Source of the DNA: DATAEY01 sp038199035
GTDB lineage: Bacteria > Actinomycetota > Thermoleophilia > Solirubrobacterales > Solirubrobacteraceae
DNA length: 64,000 bases
Assembly: GCA_038199035.1 (NCBI GenBank)
Contig: JBBPZM010000069.1
Location: forward strand, 11,693-75,692
Reading direction: 5' to 3'
The translations under genes were made by a program, and so were the position numbers. This document shows positions 18,782 to 27,526 of the stretch, piece by piece. The notes beneath the pieces were generated by a model. The model was not told where the DNA came from. It did not search any database and worked only from the letters and a program-made list of their open reading frames with translations. Every line of letters begins with the position of its first letter. Positions within the stretch are counted from its first letter, which is position 1.

Positions 18782-20106
18782 GCGGTGCCTGCCCTGCTCC
18801 CTTGGTCGCGAGCCCTGCGGCGCCGGCCTGTGAGGGCGAGCGCCGCGGCGCCGGCGGCCAGGGTGACCAGGGCGAGGGTAGCCGGTCTGCGCAGGGCGTC
18901 CCCGATGCGCGCTCCCAGCGGCGGGGCGGGGACGGCCCGGGCGGTGACCAGCCCCACCCGCGCGACGGGGCGACCGTCGATGCGCACCACGACCGCTCCG
19001 GCCGGGCTGCCGGCCGCGAGCGGCCCGTCCAGCTCGCGGGGGGCCTCGACGCTGGTCGTGGTCCGCTGGCCGTACCGGACGACCTGCGTGACCGGGCGCA
19101 TGGGCTCCAGTGCGACGCGCTGCCCGTCGCGGTGGCGGATGGCCGCGCTGGCCACCGCCCTTCCCGGGCGCACGACCGTCACCCGGCGCACCTGGCGCAG
19201 GCCGTAGTCGAGCAGGGCGATGGTGTCGGCGTCCCGGCTCGCCTCGCTGGGATCGGCGAGCACGGCGCTGATTACGCTCACCCCCCGGCGTGTGGCCGAG
19301 CCCACGAGGACGTACCCCGCGCCCTGGGTGTGGCCCGTCTTTACGCCGTCGACGAACGGCTGGGAGCCGACGAGGTCGTTGCGGTTGTCGACCACGCGGG
19401 GCTCGCGCCCGCTGGTCAGGGCGGCGCGCGGCTCGGCCACGGTGCGGCCGAAGAAGGGGAACCTCCTGAGCCGGGCGGCCAGGGTCGCCAGGTCCGCGGC
19501 CGACGAGTAGTTGTCGGGGTCGTCCAGTCCGATCGGGTTGGCGTAGTGGGTGTCGCGCAGGCCCAGCTCGCGCGCGCGGCGGTTCATCAGCGCGACGAAG
19601 GCCTCGGGGGAGCCGGCAGCATTCTGGGCGAGGGTCTCGGCGGCGTCGTTGGCGCTGGGCAGCAGCAGGGCGCGCAGCAGGTCGCGGACCTTCATGCGCT
19701 CGCCGTCCTGGAGGCCGAGCGTCGACTCCACGGCGATCCCGTGGTAGCCGCGCGCGGTGAAGACCTCGTCGAGCGGGACCCGCTCGAGCACCAGCAGGGC
19801 GGTCATGAGCTTGGTGGTGCTGGCCACGGGACGGCGAGCGTGGGGCTGGCGGGCGTAGAGCACGGCGCCCGTATCGGGCTCCACGAGGATCGCCTCGGGC
19901 GCGGAGATCGCCGGAGGGGAAGGCGGGGCGGCGCTGGCAGGGCCGGGGGCCCAGCCCGCCAGGACGGCCAGGGCCGCGGCCAGCACACCCGTCCGCCACC
20001 CGCCGCGCCAGCTCGGCGTCCCGGCCGACACGCCCGTCCGCCACCCGCCGCGCCACCTCGCCGCCGCGGCCACCGCGCACGCCCCGCAACCGTCGCGCCG
20101 GCTCAT
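18778..20106 (-). CDS. dacA: D-alanyl-D-alanine carboxypeptidase (PBP5/DacA type, S11)
   Basis: 442 residues. Penicillin-binding motifs are complete: STTK (nucleophile Ser), SAN and KTGHTQGAG. A signal-like segment (LAAALAVLAGWAPGPASA) and a C-terminal hydrophobic stretch followed by RRRR suggest export and membrane anchoring. It trims the terminal D-Ala of peptidoglycan stems. The N-terminus before the hydrophobic core is long and contains a 15-residue duplication (WRGGWRTGV twice), so an internal GTG may be the real start; ATG 20106 overlaps the LysM gene stop (ATGA). Confidence 0.92.
   Translation of the reverse strand: MSRRDGCGACAVAAAARWRGGWRTGVSAGTPSWRGGWRTGVLAAALAVLAGWAPGPASAAPPSPPAISAPEAILVEPDTGAVLYARQPHARRPVASTTKLMTALLVLERVPLDEVFTARGYHGIAVESTLGLQDGERMKVRDLLRALLLPSANDAAETLAQNAAGSPEAFVALMNRRARELGLRDTHYANPIGLDDPDNYSSAADLATLAARLRRFPFFGRTVAEPRAALTSGREPRVVDNRNDLVGSQPFVDGVKTGHTQGAGYVLVGSATRRGVSVISAVLADPSEASRDADTIALLDYGLRQVRRVTVVRPGRAVASAAIRHRDGQRVALEPMRPVTQVVRYGQRTTTSVEAPRELDGPLAAGSPAGAVVVRIDGRPVARVGLVTARAVPAPPLGARIGDALRRPATLALVTLAAGAAALALTGRRRRARDQGSRAGTA
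19988..20055 (-). repeat. 45-bp tandem duplication in the dacA 5' end
   Basis: An exact 23-base segment beginning CCCGTCCGCCACCCGCCGCG occurs at 19988-20010 and 20033-20055, offset 45 bases (15 codons), so the reading frame is kept and WRGGWRTGV is repeated. It lies before the hydrophobic signal core. Confidence 0.8.
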
Positions 20107-20411
20107 GGACGCAGCTTCAGGCGCCGCCCGGGAGCCAGCGTCTGGGGATCGAGGCTGGGGTTGAGCGCCTCGAGTCGCGCCACCGGGACGCCTGTCCTGT
20201 CGGCGATCTTGGACAAGGCGTCGCCCGACTTAACGACATAGGTTCGGGGCGGTCGGCGCGGGTGGGCCGGGTGCGCGTTGACCGCCGAAGAGGGGGCGGC
20301 GGAACGCTCGCTCGAGCCCTGCACCGAGACGGCGACGGTGACCACCAGGGCGATCGCGAAGGCCACGAGCGCCGCCGGCGCGAGCAGGCGCACTGGGATG
20401 CGCTCGGGCAT
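20103..20411 (-). CDS. Small membrane-anchored LysM protein
   Basis: 102 residues: a basic start, one transmembrane segment (about 9-31), a short Ala/Pro linker and a single LysM domain (about 57-101, TYVVKSGDALSKIADRTGVP). LysM binds GlcNAc-containing glycans, so it probably sits on the outer face attached to peptidoglycan. It is first in a coupled chain with dacA (ATGA) and the PfkB kinase (GTGA). Confidence 0.85.
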   Translation of the reverse strand: MPERIPVRLLAPAALVAFAIALVVTVAVSVQGSSERSAAPSSAVNAHPAHPRRPPRTYVVKSGDALSKIADRTGVPVARLEALNPSLDPQTLAPGRRLKLRP

Positions 20412-20465
20412 CGCGGCCCGGATGATAGCCCCCGCTCAGGCGCGCTCAGGCGCTCGACGCGGCGC

Positions 20466-21407
20466 TCAGGCGCCGGCGTGCGAGAGGCCCCACGCCGCCG
20501 CCCGCAGCTCCTCCGCGGCGGCCGCAGCAGCCGCGGCGGGCTCACCGCCGGTCCGCTCGTGAGCCTGGGCGATCGAGCGCGAGGCGGTGACCAGGCCGCC
20601 CGCCGGCCCGGGCCCGAAGGCGGGAGCGAGGTCGGCGACACGGCCGCCCTGCGCGCCGACGCCGGGCAGGAGGAAGACGGCTCGCGGCATCAGCTCGCGC
20701 ATCCGCGACAGGTGACGGGGAACGGTCGCCCCGGTCACCGCCCCGACGTCGGACAGGCCCGACTCGCCGGCGCCCGCGCCGGCGCCGAGCTCCTCGACCA
20801 GCGCGGCCAGGCGCTCCCAGAGGGGCGACCCCCCGGCCAGCTCGAGGTCCTGCACGTCGGCCGCCCCCGGGTTGGCGGTGCGCACGAGGACGAAGACGGC
20901 CGCGCCGGCCGCGCGGGCCGCGTCGATCAGCGGCTCCAGCGCATCGCGACCGAGCAGGGGATTGGCCGTGAAGGCGTCCACGCCGAGTCCCGCGACTTCA
21001 CCGGAGGGGGCGGGAGTCGAGCCGACCAGGGCCTGGGCGTAGGCGCCGGCGGTGACCGGCACGTCGCCGCGCTTGCCGTCGGCGATGGCCAGCAGGCCGG
21101 CGGAGCGGGAGGCCTTGAGGACGCGCGCGAGCGCCCGCCAGCCGGGAGCGCCGAGACGCTCGAAGCAGGCGAGTTGGAGCTTGACCGCCGCGCATGCCGG
21201 TCCGGCGGCCTCGATCAGCGCCTCGCAGTGAGCGCTGACCGCGGCCGCCGCCCACTCGGCGGGGTCGGCGCGCTGGCCCGCGGGGGCTCCGGCCTCCGCG
21301 GCCTCCGCCGACCCGGGCCACAGGCGGCCCGGGTCGGGGTCGAGGCCCAGGACGAGCTGCGAGCGGCGCTCGGCGACCTGGGCGGCCAGGCGATCGCCGA
21401 ACGTCAT
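20466..21407 (-). CDS. pyrF: Orotidine 5'-phosphate decarboxylase, type 2
   Basis: 313 residues, the length of the long (type 2) bacterial subfamily. The catalytic DGKRGDV is present, with LVLGLDPDP near the start and FLLPGVGAQGG for phosphate binding. It makes UMP. ATG 21407 is chosen over a TTG five codons upstream; the ribosome binding site is weak. No other pyrimidine genes are adjacent. Three short CTCAGGCG repeats lie around its stop. Confidence 0.92.
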   Translation of the reverse strand: MTFGDRLAAQVAERRSQLVLGLDPDPGRLWPGSAEAAEAGAPAGQRADPAEWAAAAVSAHCEALIEAAGPACAAVKLQLACFERLGAPGWRALARVLKASRSAGLLAIADGKRGDVPVTAGAYAQALVGSTPAPSGEVAGLGVDAFTANPLLGRDALEPLIDAARAAGAAVFVLVRTANPGAADVQDLELAGGSPLWERLAALVEELGAGAGAGESGLSDVGAVTGATVPRHLSRMRELMPRAVFLLPGVGAQGGRVADLAPAFGPGPAGGLVTASRSIAQAHERTGGEPAAAAAAAAEELRAAAWGLSHAGA

Positions 21408-21466
21408 GGCACGCTCGCCCAAATCGCCTGGCGGCCCGGGGCAGCGACGCGGCCCGGGGGAACCGG

Positions 21467-21742
21467 CTAGCCCTTGACGGCCTGCTTGAGCTTCGCGCCG
21501 GCGGTGAAGCGCGGGACGCGCGAGGCGGCGATCTGGATCGCCTCGCCGGTGCGCGGATGCTTGCCCTCGCGGGCGCCGCGCTCGGCGATGTGGAACTTCC
21601 CGAACCCGGTGAAGCTCACCTCGTCGCCCCGGTGGAGCACGTCCTGGATGCCGGTCAGCACGGCGTCGACCGCCGACTCGGCCTCCTTCTTGGACAGGTC
21701 CTGGCTCGAGGCCACCCGCTCTACGAATTCCGACTTGGTCAC
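21467..21742 (-). CDS. hup: HU-family DNA-binding protein
   Basis: 91 residues. KSEFVERVA, the core GDEVSFTGFGKFHI and the beta-arm GKHPRTGEAIQIAASRVPRF are clear HU. A dimeric nucleoid protein that bends DNA. There is no long Lys/Ala-rich tail of the mycobacterial HupB kind. The start is GTG 21742, preceded at good spacing by AGGAGG; an earlier in-frame ATG at 21793 would include the binding site and is rejected. Confidence 0.95.
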   Translation of the reverse strand: MTKSEFVERVASSQDLSKKEAESAVDAVLTGIQDVLHRGDEVSFTGFGKFHIAERGAREGKHPRTGEAIQIAASRVPRFTAGAKLKQAVKG

Positions 21743-21837
21743 GTGGGTCCTCCTCGTGGGGGAAGCGTCGAAGCTAACAATGCCGGCGGGCATCGTGACT
21801 GCGGGGCACCCGACGAGCAGGCGCTATTTGCGGCTTT

Positions 21838-22065
21838 TCATGCCTCGGAACCCAGCGACGCGCCGGCGTCGACCGCGTCGATCATCGCCTCGGCGGCGGC
21901 CTGGAGAGCCTGGGCGACCTCGGAGTCCGTGGCCAGCAGGAGGGCCACGCCATCCTCGTCGTAGACCTTGGCGTAGGGGCGCCGCGACTCGCGGCGCCGG
22001 CGCAGCGCGCCGGCGGCCTCCCCCACCGCGGCGGTGACCGAGTCCATGCGATTGCGCGGCTTCAC
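21838..22065 (-). CDS. Small hypothetical protein, translationally coupled
   Basis: 75 residues, unrecognised. A basic N-terminal third (AGALRRRRESRRPYAKVYD) is followed by an amphipathic, Ala-rich acidic half. Its ATG overlaps the stop of the upstream 102-residue gene (ATGA), which supports both being real. No motif gives a function; no signal peptide or membrane segment. Confidence 0.55.
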   Translation of the reverse strand: MKPRNRMDSVTAAVGEAAGALRRRRESRRPYAKVYDEDGVALLLATDSEVAQALQAAAEAMIDAVDAGASLGSEA

Positions 22066-22370
22066 GATCGTCCCAGGCGGCCGAGCACCACCCGCAGGTC
22101 GTAGAGGGCGAGCGCCGGAAGGGCCGCACGCGCGGCGACGACGACTAGCGCCGCATCGTGGGAGCGTGAGGCGAAGACGGCGCCGCGCCCGGTTCCCACC
22201 TCGATCTCCGGCGCGTCGGTGGCGGCCAGCAGATCGCGGGCCGGGCCGGCGAGGGACGGGCTCCCGGCCAGCCGTCGACCGTCGGGCGCGAGCACCACTC
22301 CATCGCGGATGTCGGCGGAGATGTCGTGCAGCTCGTCGAGCGCCTGTTGAGGCGTGAGCGCGCCCGTCAT
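22062..22370 (-). CDS. Small protein, possible Roadblock/LC7-like fold
   Basis: 102 residues. The pattern of two helices flanking strands (ALDELHDISADIRDG, VVLAPDGRRLAGS, then GAVFASRSHDAALVVVAAR) recalls Roadblock/LC7 proteins, which act as regulators of small GTPases in many Actinomycetota and Myxococcota, but the resemblance is by eye only. Coupled to the 75-residue gene downstream. It starts 24 bases from the divergent small membrane protein. Confidence 0.5.
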   Translation of the reverse strand: MTGALTPQQALDELHDISADIRDGVVLAPDGRRLAGSPSLAGPARDLLAATDAPEIEVGTGRGAVFASRSHDAALVVVAARAALPALALYDLRVVLGRLGRS

Positions 22371-22394
22371 CGTGGCCGGCGACAATACGCCACC

Positions 22395-22535
22395 GTGCCG
22401 CTCGGAAAGGCCGCCTGGCTGACCACCGTCGCTGTCTGCCTCATCACCGCCGGCCTGCTCCTGGCCCTCGGCTACTACGGCTACGGGGCGACCGCGGTGG
22501 CCGTAGCGGCAGCGGCGGCGATCAATCTGCGGTGA
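22395..22535 (+). CDS. 46-residue small membrane protein
   Basis: Starts at GTG 22395 and encodes two closely spaced hydrophobic segments (TTVAVCLITAGLLLALGYYG, then ATAVAVAAAAAINL). No family recognised. Its hydrophobic pattern, the short divergent spacing to the neighbouring gene and a following hairpin-rich gap support a real small gene, but evidence is modest. Confidence 0.5.
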   Translation: MPLGKAAWLTTVAVCLITAGLLLALGYYGYGATAVAVAAAAAINLR

Positions 22536-22601
22536 GGACCTACGGCCCGCGCAACCCGCGAGAGGTGTGAAGTGCCTCCGCCTTGGGAAGTGCCCATGCC
22601 G

Positions 22602-22694
22602 GGGCCCCCGCGCAACCACCTCCTGTATCTGACCGAGCGCGAGTCCCCGAGCGGGTGGATTGCGCGGGGCCAGTCAGTACCGCTTCGCGGTAGT
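22602..22694. terminator. Hairpin-rich convergent gap
   Basis: An imperfect inverted repeat pairs 22602-22620 (GGGGCCCCCGCGCAACCACC region) with 22653-22671 (GGTGGATTGCGCGGGGCC), and a perfect TACCGC / GCGGTA stem with a TTC loop lies at 22680-22694. Together they fill the 182-base gap between the small membrane protein and the cation transporter and could end transcription from both sides. No tRNA features. Confidence 0.4.
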
Positions 22695-22717
22695 GGTCCG
22701 TGGCCCCGGCCCCGCGC

Positions 22718-23665
22718 TCACTCCTCGCCGGTTGAGACCTCTGTGCCGGGCCGTACCCGATCCTCGGGCTCGAGGTGGATGAGGACGTCGGCGCCGCGCA
22801 GGCGCTGCTCGATGTCGGCCTGGAGCTCGTGGGCAGTGGCGTGGGCGTCCTCCAGGGTCGTGCCGGCGCGAAACTGGACGTGGAGGTCGACGTAGCGCCG
22901 CGCGCCGGCCCGGCGGGTGCGCAGGTTGTGGAACCCGACGACCCCGTGGGGAGCCGAGCCGCGGATCGCCTGGCCGATCGCATCGAGCTCGTCAGCCGGG
23001 AGCGCCTCGTCGACCAGCACCCGGGCCGAGCGCGAGAGGATGCGCACCCCCGACACCACGATGGCGGCGGCCACGGCGAGGGCGACGACCGGATCGATCC
23101 ACCGCTGCCCGGTGACCTCGACCGCGACCAGCCCGATCAGGACGGCCGCCGAGGTCAGCGCATCGGTGCGCAGGTGGGCGGAGTCGGCGGCCAGGGCGGC
23201 GGAGTCGGTCGCGCGGGCCCGACGCGAGACGAAGGCCGACACCCCGAGGTTGGCCACGATCGAGAGCGCGATCACCCCGATGCCGAGCCCCAGCGTGTCG
23301 ACCTCGCTGCCCCGCAGCAGCCGTCGCACCGACTCGAAGACGATGACCCCCGAGCCGACGAGGATCAGCATCCCCTCGATCCCCGCGGCCACGTTCTCGA
23401 TCTTCTCGTGGCCGTAGCGGTGGCTCTCGTCGGCCGGTGCCTCGGCCTTGCGCACCGAGAAGAAGGCGACGACCGAGGCGATCAGGTCGATCGAGGAGTG
23501 CAGCGCCTCGGTGAGGATGGAGACCGATCCCGTGATCGCCCCGGCGGCGAACTTGAGGACGATCAGCGCGCTGTTGGAGACGATCGAGAGAGCGGCCGCG
23601 GGCGTGCGCCCCGGCATCGCGCCGTCGGAGATGACCGGCGCCGGTCGGCTCAGGCGGCCAGCCAT
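22718..23665 (-). CDS. Cation diffusion facilitator (CDF) family metal efflux protein
   Basis: 315 residues with six membrane segments and a cytoplasmic C-terminal domain. The first metal-site helix is TEALHSSIDLIAS, the second SAHLRTDALTS; DESHRYGHEKIENVA is the conserved CDF loop. It would export Zn2+, Fe2+ or Mn2+ by proton antiport; the metal is not readable. ATG 23665 overlaps rdgB by 16 bases; ATG 23617 is a shorter alternative just before the first membrane helix. Last gene of murI-rph-rdgB-CDF. Confidence 0.88.
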   Translation of the reverse strand: MAGRLSRPAPVISDGAMPGRTPAAALSIVSNSALIVLKFAAGAITGSVSILTEALHSSIDLIASVVAFFSVRKAEAPADESHRYGHEKIENVAAGIEGMLILVGSGVIVFESVRRLLRGSEVDTLGLGIGVIALSIVANLGVSAFVSRRARATDSAALAADSAHLRTDALTSAAVLIGLVAVEVTGQRWIDPVVALAVAAAIVVSGVRILSRSARVLVDEALPADELDAIGQAIRGSAPHGVVGFHNLRTRRAGARRYVDLHVQFRAGTTLEDAHATAHELQADIEQRLRGADVLIHLEPEDRVRPGTEVSTGEE

Positions 23666-24216
23666 GCCAGCAGCTCGCGCGCGGCTCGGCCGCGGTGGCT
23701 GATCGCGTCCTTCTCGGCGTCGGCGAGCTCGGCCATCGTCCGACCGTCGTCGCGATCGTCGGAAAGGAAGATCGGGTCGTAGCCGAAGCCCCGATCGCCA
23801 CGGGCCTCGGCGGCCATCGCGCCGGTGCAGCGACCCTCGAAGACGTGCTCGGCGCCGTCCTGCTCCACGTAGGCGAGCGCGCACACATAGGCCAGCGCGC
23901 TGCCCGCCGGCGCCAGCGCTCGGAGCTTGGCCAGGTTGGCCTCGTCGGTGGCGTCCTGGCCCGCGAAGCGCGCCGAGTAGATCCCCGGGGCGCCGTCGAG
24001 GGCGGCGGCTTCGATGCCCGAGTCGTCGGCGATCGCGGGGCCGCCCATGGCCGCCGCCGCGGCCCGGGCCTTGACCAGCGCGTTCTCGGCGAACGAGCGG
24101 CCGGTCTCGGGCGGCAGGACGACGTCGTCGTCGAGCGCGGCCACCTCGTGGCCGGGCAGCAGGCGGGCGAATTCCCGCCGCTTGTGTGGGTTGCGGGTGG
24201 CCAGCACCAGCCTCAC
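23650..24216 (-). CDS. rdgB: XTP/dITP diphosphatase (RdgB/HAM1)
   Basis: 188 residues. The start RLVLATRNPHKRREF, the metal site ADDSGIEAAALDGAPGIYSARFAG and FGYDPIF plus ISHRGRA are all present. It removes non-canonical purine triphosphates (ITP, XTP) from the pool. GTG start overlapping the rph stop (GTGA). The rph-rdgB pairing is common in bacteria. Confidence 0.95.
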   Translation of the reverse strand: MRLVLATRNPHKRREFARLLPGHEVAALDDDVVLPPETGRSFAENALVKARAAAAAMGGPAIADDSGIEAAALDGAPGIYSARFAGQDATDEANLAKLRALAPAGSALAYVCALAYVEQDGAEHVFEGRCTGAMAAEARGDRGFGYDPIFLSDDRDDGRTMAELADAEKDAISHRGRAARELLAWLAA

Positions 24217-24968
24217 GGCGCGCCGGCGGCCAGCGCGCTGGCCTGGACCTCACGCAGCTGCTCGATCCCCCCGGAGGCGAGGGCGAGGAGGTCGTCGAGG
24301 TGGGCGCGCGAGAGCGGCGTGCGCTCGGCCGTGGCCTGCACCTCCACCAAGCCGCCCTCGCCGGTCATGACCACGTTGGCGTCGACCTCGGCCGCCGAGT
24401 CCTCGACATAGTCGAGGTCGAGCAACGGCTGGCCGTCGACGATCCCGCAACTGACGGCGGCGACCGTTCCGGTCAGCGGAGAGCGCGCGAGGCGCCCTTC
24501 GGACACGAGCTTCGCGCAGGCCAGCTCGAGAGCGACGTGGCCGCCGGTGATCGAGGCGCAGCGCGTGCCGCCGTCGGCCTGGAGCACGTCGCAGTCGACG
24601 TAGACCGTGCGCTCGCGCAGCGCGGCGAAGTCGATCACTCCGCGCAGCGAGCGGCCGATCAGGCGCTGGATCTCGACGGTGCGGCCATCGAGGCGCCCAC
24701 GGGCCACGTCGCGCTGCTTGCGCTGGCCCGTCGAGGCCGGGAGCATCCCGTACTCGGCGGTCAGCCAACCGCGCTGCTTGCCGGCTAGCCACCGCGGCAC
24801 GCTGTCCTCGATCGACGCGGTGCAGATCACGCGCGTCTCGCCGGCTGAGATCAGCGCCGAGCCGGTCGCCGTGCGCACGAACCCCGGTTCGATCGTGGTG
24901 GCACGCAGCTCGTCGGGCCGGCGGCCACCGGCCCGCTCCCGACCCTCGCCGCCCACGCGCTCGCTCAT
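24213..24968 (-). CDS. rph: Ribonuclease PH
   Basis: 251 residues. RPDELRATTIEPGF, ISAGETRVICTASIED, RWLAGKQRGWLTAEYGMLP and the phosphate-binding GRTVEIQRLIGRSLR are family signatures. It trims tRNA 3' ends by phosphorolysis, which complements Cca in the same window. ATG overlaps the murI stop (ATGA). Confidence 0.95.
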   Translation of the reverse strand: MSERVGGEGRERAGGRRPDELRATTIEPGFVRTATGSALISAGETRVICTASIEDSVPRWLAGKQRGWLTAEYGMLPASTGQRKQRDVARGRLDGRTVEIQRLIGRSLRGVIDFAALRERTVYVDCDVLQADGGTRCASITGGHVALELACAKLVSEGRLARSPLTGTVAAVSCGIVDGQPLLDLDYVEDSAAEVDANVVMTGEGGLVEVQATAERTPLSRAHLDDLLALASGGIEQLREVQASALAAGAP

Positions 24969-25825
24969 GCAGCCACCTCGGCGCCCAGCTCGACGTGGGC
25001 GACATCGCCCAGGGGCATCTGGAGGAAGCGGGTCCCCAGCGCGCGAAAGGCCTCAACATCCCCCGTGCACAGGAAGCGGTAGTCGCCCTCGCCGGCGCGC
25101 CGGCTGTCCAGGGCGCGCAGCGCGAGGGCGTGCTCGACCCGGCGGGCGACGGCCGCGCCCGAGGTCACCAGCGCCACTCCGCGACCGAGGGCGCGCTGAA
25201 GCATCGGGGCGACCAGCGGATAGTGCGTGCAGCCGAGGATCACCGTGTCCACTCGCGCCGTGCGCAGCGGCTCGCAGTACGAGTGGACGACCTCGACCAT
25301 CCGCTGGTCGAAGAGCAGCCCGCTCTGGATCGCCGGCGCCAGGTCGGGGCAGGGCACGCTGACCAGCTCGACATGGGGATCGGCCGCCGCCACGGCGCGC
25401 GCGTAGGCGCCGCTGCTCACCGTCGCCGGCGTGGCCAGCAGGCCGATGCGGCCGCTGTGGGTCGCCTCGACGGCGAGCTGCGACTCGGGGACGACGACGC
25501 CCACGACGTCGACCGGTTGGGGAAGCTCCCCCACCCAGGCCTCGAGCGCGGGCAGGGCCGCCGCGGTCGCCGAGTTGCACGCCACGACGAGCAGCTTCGC
25601 GCCCTGGGCCAGCAGGAGGTCGGCGATCTCCAGCGCGAAGCGGCGCAGGTCGTCGGCGCTGCGTTGCCCGTACGGGAAGCGCGCGGTGTCACCGAGGTAG
25701 ACGAAGTCCTCGTGGGGAAGCGAGACCAGCAGCTCGTGCAGCACGGTCAGGCCGCCCACGCCCGAGTCGAAGACGGCGATGGGAGACGAGGCGGCGGTGG
25801 ACGCGGGCGCCGGCACGCCGGCCAT
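24965..25825 (-). CDS. murI: Glutamate racemase
   Basis: 286 residues. The two catalytic cysteines are in VVACNSATAAA and ILGCTHYPL; the first catalytic Asp region is FDSGVGGLTVL and the substrate loop GDTARFPYG. It supplies D-glutamate for peptidoglycan. First gene of a tightly overlapping murI-rph-rdgB chain; 52 bases downstream of the Flp pilin gene. Confidence 0.95.
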   Translation of the reverse strand: MAGVPAPASTAASSPIAVFDSGVGGLTVLHELLVSLPHEDFVYLGDTARFPYGQRSADDLRRFALEIADLLLAQGAKLLVVACNSATAAALPALEAWVGELPQPVDVVGVVVPESQLAVEATHSGRIGLLATPATVSSGAYARAVAAADPHVELVSVPCPDLAPAIQSGLLFDQRMVEVVHSYCEPLRTARVDTVILGCTHYPLVAPMLQRALGRGVALVTSGAAVARRVEHALALRALDSRRAGEGDYRFLCTGDVEAFRALGTRFLQMPLGDVAHVELGAEVAA

Positions 25826-25877
25826 GTTCTCAGACCGGCCAGCCGCCGCCCGGACGCCCGCGGGACACCTCCGCTGC

Positions 25878-26087
25878 TCACTTCACGCCGTCGAGGGCGG
25901 CCTTGAGCTTGGTGACGATCGTCTGCCCGATCTCGCCGCCGCCGATGTTGGTCTTGCGGGTCGCGGCCACCACGCCGGTGAGCACGATGGCTACCAGAAG
26001 GATCAGCGCGACGTACTCGACGGTGCCCTGCCCGGCGCAGGGTCTGCTCGTCGCGGCGTGCAGCCGCCCCATCACTCGATATGCCAT
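25878..26087 (-). CDS. Flp/Fap-type type IVb prepilin
   Basis: 69 residues. A short basic leader ends in CAGQGTVEYVALILL, the class III prepilin site: cleavage after Gly, then a residue and the conserved Glu-Tyr before a ~20-residue hydrophobic helix. It would be the small pilin of a Tad pilus. No tad assembly genes (ATPase, CpaB, TadE/F) are in the window, so this pilin is an orphan here. Confidence 0.8.
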   Translation of the reverse strand: MAYRVMGRLHAATSRPCAGQGTVEYVALILLVAIVLTGVVAATRKTNIGGGEIGQTIVTKLKAALDGVK

Positions 26088-26276
26088 GGAACCTCCCGAA
26101 GCTCGTTGACTGGAGGCCCGAGGGGGCCGCGTCCGAGTCTGCGGCCGACCGCGTCACGGGACCAGACGCGGACTGTCAGGAAAGTGCGCAGGGGCTCCCG
26201 CCCGCGGCCCTCGATCGCCAGCGCGCACTCGCTCGGCAACAGGGGCCAGACCGCCAACCAGGCCGGCCAGGGGCGC

Positions 26277-26282
26277 TCTATA
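26277..26282 (+). promoter_or_regulatory. Possible -10 box for the zinc-ribbon operon
   Basis: TATACT stands out in otherwise GC-rich sequence, 41 bases before the ATG at 26324. A convincing -35 at 17 bases is not visible, so confidence is modest. The rest of the 236-base divergent gap (26088-26323) shows nothing gene-like. Confidence 0.4.
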
Positions 26283-26323
26283 CTCGCCGCCTGGCGCGGG
26301 CTCGAGGCCGCGCCCTCTCCGTC

Positions 26324-27526
26324 ATGGGGCTCCTCCAACGCATCGGCCGGGGACGCGCCGCGCGAAGCCAGCCTGGCCCCGCGGACACTGCCGAAGGCGC
26401 CCGAGCGGAACCCTTCGCTGGAGGCGAGCGTGACCCCGCCGCCCCGGCGGAGGCCTTCACAGCAAGCCAGCCTCGCCCCGCGAGCGTGGAAGGAACGACC
26501 GCAGCGGCCCCGGCGGCTCCCCCGGCCAGCGAGCCGGCCGAGACGCCGCGTCGGCCGGGTCGGCGCGAGCGCAAGCGGCTGAGCCGGCGCCTCAACGACC
26601 TTCACGCCCTGCGCGACCTCCAGCTGCTCGACCTTGGCGGCTTCGTCCTGGAGCTCTACCGCTACGGGCGCCAGCGCGACGACGGGGTCCGCGCCAAGCT
26701 CGAGCAGCTGATCGCCCTGGGACGCGAGCGCAGCGAGCTCGAGCGCCTCCTCGGCTCCGAGCGCACGACGCGCGAGATACCCCACCCCTCGGTCCGGGAG
26801 TGCCCGCGCTGCGCCACGCTCTACGGGACCAGCGACTCGCGCTTCTGCCGCCATTGCGGGCTCGAGCTGACCGGCGGCTCAGAGGGGACAGGCTCGCGCG
26901 GCGCGCAAGCGGAAGACCAACCCGGCGCCGCCGCCACCTCGGCCCCCGCGTCAGCTCCCACCCCCGCTATATCGGACGTGACACCTGCCTCTCCGCCGGC
27001 CTCCGCCGCCACCCCGCCGCCCGCCCCCCCGGCTCCGCAGCCGCCCGCCCCCCCGGCTCCACAGCCGCCCGCACGGATGTCACCGCCCACGCCGGCCTCC
27101 CCGACCCCAGGCTTCGGGCCGACCGCAGCACCGAGCCCTCCTCAGCCCGTCTTCCATCCCCCAGCCCCCGGAGGCGAGTCCCACCCCCCACCAGGCGCAT
27201 CGGCCCCTTCGGCCTCGACCACCGCCGCCCAGACACCGCCCGGGACCTGGCTTCCTCCCGGCTCGCCTCCGCGCAGCTCCGACGCAGGATCCCAGCCAGC
27301 CCGGGGGGCGTCCTCGGCTGACTGGGTGCCGGAGGAGCTCGACCGCGAGCCACCCGCGCCGGCGTCGACGACGCAACCAGCCTCCGCCTCCCAACAGCCG
27401 GCGACCGTGTGGCAGCCCGCTCAGCCGTCGGCCTACGAGAGCGCCATGGGCACCGTGGACGCCTCCCCCCCGCAGGCGCCGGAGGCAGGCCCGGACGTTC
27501 CGGCCGACAACCGCGAGCCCCGGTGA
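26324..27526 (+). CDS. Zinc-ribbon protein with long Pro/Ala-rich tail
   Basis: 400 residues. A low-complexity acidic/Ala start, a basic patch (RRPGRRERKRLSRRL), a helical region about 88-140 (LRDLQLLDLGGFVLELYRYG), then a zinc ribbon CPRCATLYGTSDSRFCRHCG. The remaining ~210 residues are Pro/Ala/Ser-rich with repeated PAPPAPQPPAPPAPQPPA, probably disordered. No membrane segment. The stop overlaps the next gene (GTGA), whose product carries a similar ribbon. Function unknown; a scaffold or envelope-assembly role is conceivable. Confidence 0.7.
   Translation: MGLLQRIGRGRAARSQPGPADTAEGARAEPFAGGERDPAAPAEAFTASQPRPASVEGTTAAAPAAPPASEPAETPRRPGRRERKRLSRRLNDLHALRDLQLLDLGGFVLELYRYGRQRDDGVRAKLEQLIALGRERSELERLLGSERTTREIPHPSVRECPRCATLYGTSDSRFCRHCGLELTGGSEGTGSRGAQAEDQPGAAATSAPASAPTPAISDVTPASPPASAATPPPAPPAPQPPAPPAPQPPARMSPPTPASPTPGFGPTAAPSPPQPVFHPPAPGGESHPPPGASAPSASTTAAQTPPGTWLPPGSPPRSSDAGSQPARGASSADWVPEELDREPPAPASTTQPASASQQPATVWQPAQPSAYESAMGTVDASPPQAPEAGPDVPADNREPR

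Noticed and set aside
17801..20089. 762-residue kinase reading spanning dacA
   Set aside because: Only the last 326 codons are kinase; the remainder is a shadow of dacA in another frame.
22540..22717. tRNA or structured RNA gene
   Set aside because: Stems are present but no tRNA or known RNA core; read as a convergent terminator region.
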